Assembly: GCA_964411125.1 (NCBI GenBank)
Contig: CAYPJU010000004.1
Coordinates: 62,001 to 126,000 of the forward strand
Length of the DNA: 64,000 bases
DNA from: JBFIHF01 sp964411125
GTDB lineage: Bacteria; Myxococcota_A; Bradymonadia; Bradymonadales; Bradymonadaceae
Direction: 5' to 3'
Under the pieces are notes generated by a model. That model was not told the origin of the DNA. It did not search any database and saw only the letters and a list, made by a program, of their open reading frames with translations. The translations under genes and the position numbers were made by a program. How positions within the stretch are numbered: position 1 is the first letter of the stretch; every line of letters begins with the position of its first letter. Below are positions 50,851 to 57,757 of this stretch, piece by piece.

Positions 50851-52156
50851 ATGGCAGGGGGAACGTCGCCTGCACGGGGAGGTGGTGGTTCGCCCCTGCA
50901 GCCTCGCCGACCGAGGCATCGTCGGCCGTCGTCCCTACCGAAAATAGATAATCGACCCGCGCGTCGGGGTTGCTGCTCGGGTAGGTGAACCCGTCGTCGG
51001 ACCCGGCCGATGCCCAGGCATCGGTGGTGACCCGGGTCATCGAACCATATCGCGCGTCATCCGGCTCGAAGCCGAAGCTGCCGAACACGACCATTGCCCC
51101 GCGGTCCGGAACTTCCCGCGCGACCTCTGCGGTCCAACCCGAAGACGTGTCGTCCGGCGAGAAATCGGCCGCCAGGAGTCTGAGCCTTCGTTCGGAGTCG
51201 ATGCGGACGTCCGTCGCCAGCAGCACGGCGGTCGTCTCGGGAAGCTCGAGGTGCCAGTGCGCGTCGATCGGAAACGACGTCAGCAGAGCCTGTCCGGATG
51301 TGAACTCGCCGAGGTCGGTCATCGTCGTTCCCGTGTCGAGCCGGAAGTTCTCGAACCCGACCCCGAGACGCGCCGCGAGTTCGCCTTGCATCACGAACGA
51401 TTGCGGAACCCCGCTGCCATCTACACAGTCTCCCTGAAGCGCGACTGCGTCGGGGGCGAAGGCTTCGAGGCCTCTCAGGAGGGCCGCACGCCGTTCGTCC
51501 CAATCTTCGGTGAGGCACCCGAGATGAACGGTCGCCGCTCGAACTCGGGAGACCTTCGCCGTCGCGTCGTCGACCGCGACCAGGCTCCCGTAGGCGGCCC
51601 GCGGTTCCCTGGTCTCTTCGTCGAGGTCGGCCCAGGTCCAGCCGCCTTCCTCGGCGCGCACGCGGAGGAAAACCGCGTAGAGGCCGCGGACCTCGAACCG
51701 CAACGACGCGCCGAACTCCCCTTCGCCGATCGCCGGGGCGTCGAATGTGCGGAAGCATTGCGCGCTACGCAGCGGGTGAGCGCCGAGCGGGCCGACGACG
51801 ACCTGTGCCTCGGCGACGGGCGGGCCGTCATTTCGAACACGTGCGACGTACGGCCCGGTCGGCTCGCCGGTCGTCGTTTCGACTCCGCGGGGCCGGACCA
51901 GGTCCACACCGAGATTCGGTGCCGCTTCCGAGTCGGTCGACGCGACCTCCGAGCAGGAGAGCCGTTCGACGACGTGGGTCGGAGCAGGGGGGGAGGAGGT
52001 GTCGCCCGACTCGGCGGCGTCCATACGCGCATCAGTGGCGCCGAGGTCGGTGGTCGGTTCGGTCGGAGCTCGTTCGGGTTGGCGGCAGGAGGCCGACCAA
52101 GAAAAAACGGCGGCCCCCAGGAGGACCGCCGTCGAATGTCGGGGCGTACGCGTCAC
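50849..52156 (-). CDS. Endonuclease/exonuclease/phosphatase-fold lipoprotein
   Basis: The 435-residue product starts with GTG at 52156 and a signal of TRTPRHSTAVLLGAAVFSWSASC, with a possible lipid cysteine at 24 (a weak lipobox). A disordered Thr/Ala-rich linker follows, and the C-terminal 230 residues look like an endonuclease/exonuclease/phosphatase domain: ATVHLGCLTEDW, VALQGDCVDGSG, VVFGSFGF and PDARVDYLFS. Some catalytic residues are substituted (the E of the first motif and the usual GD-N pair), so it may be inactive. It lies 7 bases downstream of the cystine-rich gene and is probably cotranscribed. Confidence 0.7.
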   Translation of the reverse strand: MTRTPRHSTAVLLGAAVFSWSASCRQPERAPTEPTTDLGATDARMDAAESGDTSSPPAPTHVVERLSCSEVASTDSEAAPNLGVDLVRPRGVETTTGEPTGPYVARVRNDGPPVAEAQVVVGPLGAHPLRSAQCFRTFDAPAIGEGEFGASLRFEVRGLYAVFLRVRAEEGGWTWADLDEETREPRAAYGSLVAVDDATAKVSRVRAATVHLGCLTEDWDERRAALLRGLEAFAPDAVALQGDCVDGSGVPQSFVMQGELAARLGVGFENFRLDTGTTMTDLGEFTSGQALLTSFPIDAHWHLELPETTAVLLATDVRIDSERRLRLLAADFSPDDTSSGWTAEVAREVPDRGAMVVFGSFGFEPDDARYGSMTRVTTDAWASAGSDDGFTYPSSNPDARVDYLFSVGTTADDASVGEAAGANHHLPVQATFPLP

Positions 52157-52163
52157 GTCTCGT

Positions 52164-54038
52164 TCACCCAACGATCTGGCAGGCGCCACCGCGGCAGATG
52201 AGGTTGTCGCAGCAGTCACCCGTCTCGGTGCAGGAACCTCCGATCCCTGTGCAGGTATTGGGGGTTCCGCCGCACTTCAACGTCGTCGGGTCGCAGTAGT
52301 TGTTGCAGCAGTCGCCGTCGAACGTGCAGCTCGCGCCGTCGGCCAGGCACTGGCGGTCGCAGCTACCGTCGACACAACGGGTCGTGCAGCACTCGGCGTG
52401 GAAGCGGCAGGCGCCGGCCACCGGCGTACAGGTCTGCGGGACATTGCACAGCTTAGAGACGGGGTCACAGTATCCGGTGCAGCAGTCTCCGTCCGCCGCA
52501 CACGTCTCGCCCACTTCGGTGCAGCGTCCGCAGGTGTTGGTCGCGGGGTCACAGACGCCCGTGCAGCATTCGGAGTCCATCGTGCAGGCGCCACCGTCGG
52601 CGACGCACTGTTCGGGGCCACAGAAGCCGAGGCTGTTGCAGTACCCGCCGCAGCACTCGCTGTTGTTGGTGCACGCCATCCCGTCGTCGATGCACGTGAC
52701 GGGATTGCAGACGAGGTTGCCGTTCATGTCGGGGGCGCAGATCCCGTCGTTACAGCAGTGTTCGCTGATGAGGCACGGGTCGCCGGTGGCGACGCAGCAG
52801 TCGGGCTCGCCGGGGGTGCAGCCCGTGATCTGTCCCCAGCACTTGTTGATGCCGCTCAGCGTTTCGATGCAGTAGGTGGACCCGCCGCAGCACTGCGACC
52901 CGGACGGGAAACCATCGTCACAGACGGCTCCGCCGGGGAGGTTGCCGTCGAGCTTCTCGCATCGTCCCCAGGTGCTCCCTTCGAAGAGCTCGCACGTGCC
53001 TTTGATCGTCGCATCGTTGCAACGCCCGTCCTGGTTGCAGCAGATCGAGTCGCTCTGGCAGAGCTCGCCGAACGACTGGCAGCCACCGGTGTAGGCGCAC
53101 GACTTGGCGCCGGTCCCGTCGCCGATGCAGGCGAAGGAGCAGCAGTCTTTGTTGTCCGCGCACGGTTCGCCGACGATGAGGCACGCCTCGCTGCCGGTGC
53201 CGCGGAAGTCGGAACAGAACCCGTCGTCGCCGCAGATCTTGCCGCAACACGAATCGTCGGTGGTGCACGCCTCGCCGATCGCCTTACAGGTGGTTCCGGC
53301 ACCACACCGCATCTCGCCGCCGATGTCGGTGCAGTTCTGGGAGCAGCACTCGCCTCCGGTCGCACACTTCTCTCCGGCGGAGAGGCAGATCGGTCCGGCG
53401 GAGCACATCCCCGCGTCGCAGACGTTGGAGCAGCACTCGGCGTTCCCGGTGCAAGCGTCACCGGCGGAGCTACAGACGGTCCCGGCGTCGCAAGCGCCAG
53501 CGACGCAACTCAGGGAGCAGCACTCCCCGGCCGCGGCGCAGGCTTGTCCGTCCGCCGCACAGGTCGCGCGCGGTTGCAGACAGATCCCCTGGGTTCCATC
53601 GTTGGTGGAACAGCGCCCGGAGCAGCAATCGCCGTCTGCGACGCAGTTCTCACCGTTCGCGGCCCCGCAACTCACACGTTCGCAGACCCCCGCGTTGCAA
53701 TTCGTCGAGCAGCAGTCGCCGTTGGCTCCGCACGCTTCGCCGTTCAGAGCGCACATGGGGTTGCCGGCGTCGCCCCCGGCGTCGGTCGTACCCCCGTCTC
53801 CCGGAAGTCCACCGTCGTCGCCCCCGCCGTCTTCGGTGGTGGCGTCGGGGCCGGCGTCGGCCGTGCCGTTGTTCTCGCCGCCAGTGTCGGAGCCCCCGCC
53901 GTCCGGGATCGCGGCGTCGATGTCGCCGTTGTTGTTGGTCACACGACCATTGTTTGTGCCGTTGTTGTCCTCGGTGCCGCACTGGCACGCTCCGACTGCA
54001 ACGAGCGCTACGAAGGGGAGAAGCCGTGTCACGCGCAT
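52164..54038 (-). CDS. Lipoprotein with about 16 six-cysteine (cystine-knot-like) repeats
   Basis: The 624-residue lipoprotein starts MRVTRLLPFVALVAVGAC (cysteine 18). After an Asn/Gly/Asp-rich linker (NNGTNNGRVTNNNGD, DAGPDATTEDGG) come about 16 repeats of 27-40 residues. Each follows C-x(5-7)-C-x(5-6)-CC-x(3-4)-C-x(3-8)-C, for example CSSAGDACTGNAECCSNVC. The C-C-CC-C-C order is that of inhibitor-cystine-knot toxins and related secreted modules. Disulphide bonding in the envelope is expected. The repeats degenerate in places (CDDGFPSGSQCC). Function unknown. Confidence 0.85.
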   Translation of the reverse strand: MRVTRLLPFVALVAVGACQCGTEDNNGTNNGRVTNNNGDIDAAIPDGGGSDTGGENNGTADAGPDATTEDGGGDDGGLPGDGGTTDAGGDAGNPMCALNGEACGANGDCCSTNCNAGVCERVSCGAANGENCVADGDCCSGRCSTNDGTQGICLQPRATCAADGQACAAAGECCSLSCVAGACDAGTVCSSAGDACTGNAECCSNVCDAGMCSAGPICLSAGEKCATGGECCSQNCTDIGGEMRCGAGTTCKAIGEACTTDDSCCGKICGDDGFCSDFRGTGSEACLIVGEPCADNKDCCSFACIGDGTGAKSCAYTGGCQSFGELCQSDSICCNQDGRCNDATIKGTCELFEGSTWGRCEKLDGNLPGGAVCDDGFPSGSQCCGGSTYCIETLSGINKCWGQITGCTPGEPDCCVATGDPCLISEHCCNDGICAPDMNGNLVCNPVTCIDDGMACTNNSECCGGYCNSLGFCGPEQCVADGGACTMDSECCTGVCDPATNTCGRCTEVGETCAADGDCCTGYCDPVSKLCNVPQTCTPVAGACRFHAECCTTRCVDGSCDRQCLADGASCTFDGDCCNNYCDPTTLKCGGTPNTCTGIGGSCTETGDCCDNLICRGGACQIVG

Positions 54039-54187
54039 GCTCGAACCTTTTGAAAGTCTGTCGGGAAAGCCCCCCCTTCGACATCGTAGCAGCGAGCCTC
54101 TCGCGTCACAATCACGTGGATCGGCTCCCCTGGGACGCCGAAATGAACCGACCGTTTCGGGGCCCTTCGCGGCGAACGACGCCGGGC

Positions 54188-54883
54188 TCAGGGCGGATAC
54201 CGCACCGTCGAGGGATATGCGAACGTCTCCTCCAGCACCTCCAGGGCCGAGATCGCGCACGAAGGGATTTCCATCATCTCGTCGTCGTGAAGCACCACGC
54301 AGACGAAATCGTCGGGCCTGAGGATGATGCTCAGCGGCGAGACGCGACCCGACACGAGGTCGGACTCGAGGTCGATCCGGCGATTTTGGGCCACCGCTCG
54401 GACGAGTTTTGGGAAGTGTGTGGCTGCGTTCGGCGTGGGCAGCTCGGTTCGAAACTTCCGGTCGAAGTTCGCCAGGGCGCTCGCGAGCAAGAAGTCCCGG
54501 TCTCGAAGCGAAGCGCTGAGGTCGTCGAGGACGTTGCGGCCAGCCTCGACGAGCTCGGGCGTCCCCGTGGAGATGAGCAGTGACGCGGCGAACCGTAACG
54601 CGGCGGCGTGCAGCTCCAGCCCCCGGTCGGCGGCGCTGAACTCACGAATCGGCCGCAGCCGCAGGTACCGCTCCTCACCATCGACGTATTCTTCCAGCGC
54701 CGGAGTGCCGTCGCGTCGCCGGAACGGGAGGAACTCCTCCTGGAGGATTCTGCGGTACTTTCTGTAGGTTCGCGGAGCTATCCCCAACTCTTGCTGGATT
54801 TGAGAAACCCGCCAGCCGCGGGGAGAAGTCATGATTCGATGAACGATGCGAGCGAGATTCAGATTGATCGGGTCACCAGGCAC
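54188..54883 (-). CDS. WYL-like transcriptional regulator
   Basis: The 231-residue protein has an N-terminal helix-turn-helix (ARIVHRIMTSPRGWRVSQIQQELGIAPRTYRKYRRIL split over residues 10-46) and a C-terminal WYL-like effector domain (LSIILRPDDFVCVVLHDDEMMEI). It resembles DeoR/WYL regulators, many of which bind nucleic acids or small ligands. It is divergent from the molybdenum hydroxylase operon across 162 bases, so it is the best candidate for its control. Inference from position only. Confidence 0.72.
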   Translation of the reverse strand: MPGDPINLNLARIVHRIMTSPRGWRVSQIQQELGIAPRTYRKYRRILQEEFLPFRRRDGTPALEEYVDGEERYLRLRPIREFSAADRGLELHAAALRFAASLLISTGTPELVEAGRNVLDDLSASLRDRDFLLASALANFDRKFRTELPTPNAATHFPKLVRAVAQNRRIDLESDLVSGRVSPLSIILRPDDFVCVVLHDDEMMEIPSCAISALEVLEETFAYPSTVRYPP

Positions 54884-54969
54884 TAATTCCCCTCCTGTGT
54901 GATTGCTGACGTCTTGTACATCGCCCCCTGGTACGGAACGTGCCGCTAATGGATTGAGTGCATTCGGAT

Positions 54970-54979
54970 AGTCCGGACT
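54970..54979. promoter_or_regulatory. Palindrome in divergent promoter region
   Basis: AGTCCGGACT is a perfect 10-base palindrome, located 87 bases upstream of the WYL-like regulator start and 67 before the XdhC-type gene start. It could be the operator for the regulator. Confidence 0.35.
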
Positions 54980-55045
54980 TCCGTTTTCGGTGGGGAAGGG
55001 GAGACGTTTCTCGAACCCGGCGCGGGCCTCTGCTAAGTTTCGCCC

Positions 55046-56161
55046 ATGCGCTCGGTGCTGGAACTCCTCGAACTATTCCGTGACCTGCGGACCGAAGCGG
55101 TGCTCGGCACGGTGGTGGACGTCCACGGCGCTTCGTACCGCCGGCCCGGGGCTCGCATGTTGATCCGCGCCGACGGAACCCGCACGGGCCTGGTGAGCGG
55201 CGGCTGCCTCGAAAAGGACGTGGCCCGCAACGCTTTCGAATGGACGAAGGAGGGGGCGAGGGTCGTCCTTTACGACACACGCGGCGACTCCCTGCATCCG
55301 GGGGGAGCCTACGGCACGGGGTGCGACGGTCTCGTTCATCTGCTGTTGCAGCGCATCGGGCCTGACGACGAACCACTTCGGACCTTTCGCCGATGTCACG
55401 CCGAGGAACGCGACACGGTCGTCTTCACAGTCTACGACGCCCCCGACGCCCCCGAGCTCGTGGGTCGGGTCGTCACCGCGGACGAGGTGGAGCCGGGTTG
55501 GCTGCTCGAAGCGTTTGGGCCCGCCTCGGCCGATGCAAGGTCGTGGTCGAGCCCCCGCTCGGTCTCGGTCGCGACGGAGTGTGGGAGGGTCACGGCGCTC
55601 GTCGAACCCGTCCGCCCCCCCCATCGGTTGGTGGTGTTCGGCGCAGGGGACGACGCGATACCGCTCGTGCGGCTCGCCCGCGAACTCGGGTGGAGAGTCG
55701 CCGTCGCCGACCGATGGCCGGTTCTGGCCCACGGATCTCGTTTTCCCGGCGCGGACGTCGTCTGCGACCGCACGGAAGTGCTCGTCGAAGAGCTCGACCG
55801 GCGAGGACTCCTCCGGCCCTCGGCCTCCGTCGTCGTGATGACTCACTCGCTCACGGACGACACCAAACTCCTCCCGGTGCTTCTGGCCCGCGACCTCGAC
55901 TGGCTCGGGCTACTCGGCCCGCGCTCGCGCACTGCACGGGTCGTCGAACAGATGGCGGCGCGAGGGACGCTGCCGGCGCCCACGGCGTTCGAGCGGCTGC
56001 AGACTCCCGTGGGGCTCGACCTCGGCGGCGACGATCCGGCGGAGGTAGCGCTCTCGATCGTCGCCGCGATCGTCGCGCACCGACGCGGGCGGCAAGGGGG
56101 ACTGCTCGCGCGGACTGACCGGCCGATCCACGATCCCCACGTTCGAATCGAGAGCTCGTGA
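55046..56161 (+). CDS. XdhC/CoxF-family molybdenum hydroxylase maturation protein
   Basis: The 371-residue protein has an N-terminal XdhC domain (EAVLGTVVDVHGASYRRPGARML, SGGCLEKDVARNAFE) and a C-terminal Rossmann-like domain (LVVFGAGDDAIPLVRLARELGW, VVVMTHSLTDDTKLLPVLL, WLGLLGPRSRTARV). XdhC binds and inserts sulphurated molybdenum cofactor into xanthine dehydrogenase-type enzymes. This agrees with the enzyme genes downstream. The ATG at 55046 starts the operon; its stop overlaps the next GTG (GTGA). Confidence 0.9.
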   Translation: MRSVLELLELFRDLRTEAVLGTVVDVHGASYRRPGARMLIRADGTRTGLVSGGCLEKDVARNAFEWTKEGARVVLYDTRGDSLHPGGAYGTGCDGLVHLLLQRIGPDDEPLRTFRRCHAEERDTVVFTVYDAPDAPELVGRVVTADEVEPGWLLEAFGPASADARSWSSPRSVSVATECGRVTALVEPVRPPHRLVVFGAGDDAIPLVRLARELGWRVAVADRWPVLAHGSRFPGADVVCDRTEVLVEELDRRGLLRPSASVVVMTHSLTDDTKLLPVLLARDLDWLGLLGPRSRTARVVEQMAARGTLPAPTAFERLQTPVGLDLGGDDPAEVALSIVAAIVAHRRGRQGGLLARTDRPIHDPHVRIESS

Positions 56162-56739
56162 CGACCTGGACGATCGTCCTCGCGGCTGGCGCATCGTCGC
56201 GATTCGGCGCGCACCCCAAGCAGCTCGCCCGCTTTCACGGCGAGCCTCTCGTGGCGCGCGCCGTACGCGTTGCGCGGCAGGCGGGGACGTGGCCGCTCGT
56301 CGTCCTCGGCGCTGACGCCGAGCGTGTTTCTGGCGTCCTGGACCCCGACGTCGAAGTGGTGTTCAACGAGTCCTGGGAGAGCGGAATGGGTTCCTCGATC
56401 GCCGCAGGTGCCCTCGCCCTGCGGGCCCGAACAGTGACCGCGGTCATCGTGCTCCCCTGTGACCTTCCCCTTGTCGAGGCGTCCGACCTGGTCGCGCTTC
56501 TCGAAGCCCTGGCCGATCACGACGTCGCGGCCTCTCGTTGGGGCGACACCGTTGGCGTCCCCGCGGCGTTCGGCCCGGGAGGCCTCCCCATCCTGGAGCG
56601 ACTCGGCGGAGACGTGGGTGCCCGGCGCTTTCTCCGTGACGGAACAGTCCGTGTCGCCGAGGTCGCTGTGCCGGCCGCAGAGCATGATGTAGACTCCGCC
56701 GACGAATTGAACGAGCTGGAACAACGGAGGTCGTCCTGA
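56158..56739 (+). CDS. MobA/MocA-like nucleotidyltransferase
   Basis: A 193-residue NTP transferase: IVLAAGASSRFGAHPKQLARFHGEPLV carries the nucleotide loop and lysine in two parts, and VLPCDLPLVEASDLVALL and GVPAAFGPGGLPIL follow. Similar proteins next to XdhC make the molybdenum cofactor dinucleotide (MocA adds CMP, MobA adds GMP). Which nucleotide is used here is not clear; CMP would suit the XdhC-dependent hydroxylase. GTG start overlapping the XdhC gene; its stop overlaps the CTG of the next gene. Confidence 0.85.
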   Translation: MTTWTIVLAAGASSRFGAHPKQLARFHGEPLVARAVRVARQAGTWPLVVLGADAERVSGVLDPDVEVVFNESWESGMGSSIAAGALALRARTVTAVIVLPCDLPLVEASDLVALLEALADHDVAASRWGDTVGVPAAFGPGGLPILERLGGDVGARRFLRDGTVRVAEVAVPAAEHDVDSADELNELEQRRSS

Positions 56740-57284
56740 GAACAGCTTCGGCAATCACTGCGCTGGCGTCAGCGGTTCTGCTCTCCTCGACATCGGCGAG
56801 CGCCCAGGACGGATACGTCGGCGCCGGTTACGAGAAGGGGTCCTACTTTCTCGGAGGGGTCACCGCAGGCGGCTCCCGCCTGGCGGGGCAGGGGGGAGGC
56901 GGGTTTCTCGGCGCCGAACTCAGCGTCGCGAACCTTCGGCGCGGGGTCTGGTACGGAGCCTATGTCGACGGTACGTACGACTTCGGACACCGTGACGGCT
57001 TGTTGACGATCGGACCGGAGCTCGGGTGGTTGCTGCTGGGCCTCGATGGTGGATTGGCGGCCCGTACGGGCGAAGGCGGTTTCGAGCTCGGCCCACAGAT
57101 CCGGGGCCTCCTGACGTTCGGCCTGCTAAGCCTCTACACACGTTACGCGTGGTTTCCCAATGCCGACGAAGGTCGAGACCTCTGGCAGTTCGGGGCGATG
57201 TTCAAGATTCCGCTCGCCGCTCCCGGCGGGTTCGGTCCATCGGCGCCATGGGACATGGGTGAGAGAGTGGAGGAGAATCCGTGA
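56736..57284 (+). CDS. Small exported protein, apparently CTG-initiated
   Basis: Downstream of the nucleotidyltransferase an open frame runs to TGA 57284. The first codons after its stop encode RTASAITALASAVLLSSTSASAQ, a type I signal peptide, with no ATG, GTG or TTG in frame until 57000. GGAGG at 56726-56730 lies five bases before CTG 56736, and the CTGA overlap copies the GTGA pattern of the operon. I therefore call CTG as the start (182 residues). The mature part is Gly-rich with beta-strand-like alternation (GYVGAGYEKGSYFLGG, WYGAYVDGTYDFG) and may be a small outer-membrane barrel. A later start at 57000 would lose the signal. Confidence 0.7.
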   Translation: MRTASAITALASAVLLSSTSASAQDGYVGAGYEKGSYFLGGVTAGGSRLAGQGGGGFLGAELSVANLRRGVWYGAYVDGTYDFGHRDGLLTIGPELGWLLLGLDGGLAARTGEGGFELGPQIRGLLTFGLLSLYTRYAWFPNADEGRDLWQFGAMFKIPLAAPGGFGPSAPWDMGERVEENP

Positions 57285-57757
57285 AGTTCAAAGTCAACGG
57301 TGAGGAGGTGGAGGTCGACGTCCCCGGCGACGTTCCTCTTCTCTGGGTCATCCGCGAAGAGCTCGGCCTCCTCGGCACGAAGTTCGGCTGTGGCAAGGCG
57401 CTCTGCGGCGCGTGCACCGTCCACGTCGACGGCGAAGCGCGACGCTCGTGCGTCTTTCCTGCAGCCCGCGTCGCGGGCCGGGAGGTGACGACGATCGAGT
57501 CGTTCGGCGTCGACGCGAGTCACGCCGTCCAGCGGGCGTGGCTGGAGGAGAACGTCCCCCAGTGCGGGTACTGCCAGGTCGGGCAGATCATGATGGCGGT
57601 CTCGCTGCTGGCGAAGAAGCCGGCGCCTAACGACGCCGAGATCGACGCTGTGATGTCGGCGAGCCTGTGCCGGTGCGGGACTTACCCGAGAATTCGAAAG
57701 GCGATCGTGCGGGCCGCTCAGCTCATGCGAGAGGAGGGAGGCGATGGATCGTCGTGA
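57281..57757 (+). CDS. 2Fe-2S subunit of molybdenum hydroxylase (isoquinoline 1-oxidoreductase alpha type)
   Basis: The 158-residue protein has a plant-type ferredoxin domain with Cys37, Cys42, Cys45 and Cys57 (CGKALCGACTVHVDG), and a helical domain with the second cluster: Cys95 and Cys98 in CGYCQVGQ, Cys130 and Cys132 in CRCG. This is the standard small subunit that passes electrons from the molybdenum site. GTG start overlaps the upstream stop, and its 3' end overlaps the large subunit gene by 14 bases. Confidence 0.94.
   Translation: MKFKVNGEEVEVDVPGDVPLLWVIREELGLLGTKFGCGKALCGACTVHVDGEARRSCVFPAARVAGREVTTIESFGVDASHAVQRAWLEENVPQCGYCQVGQIMMAVSLLAKKPAPNDAEIDAVMSASLCRCGTYPRIRKAIVRAAQLMREEGGDGSS

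Noticed and set aside
51999..54053. 684-residue plus-strand open frame opposite the cystine-repeat gene
   Set aside because: It is an Ala/Val/Gly-rich antisense frame created by the codon pattern of the Cys-rich repeats; no ribosome site, no domain, and the minus-strand product has a clear signal peptide and repeats.
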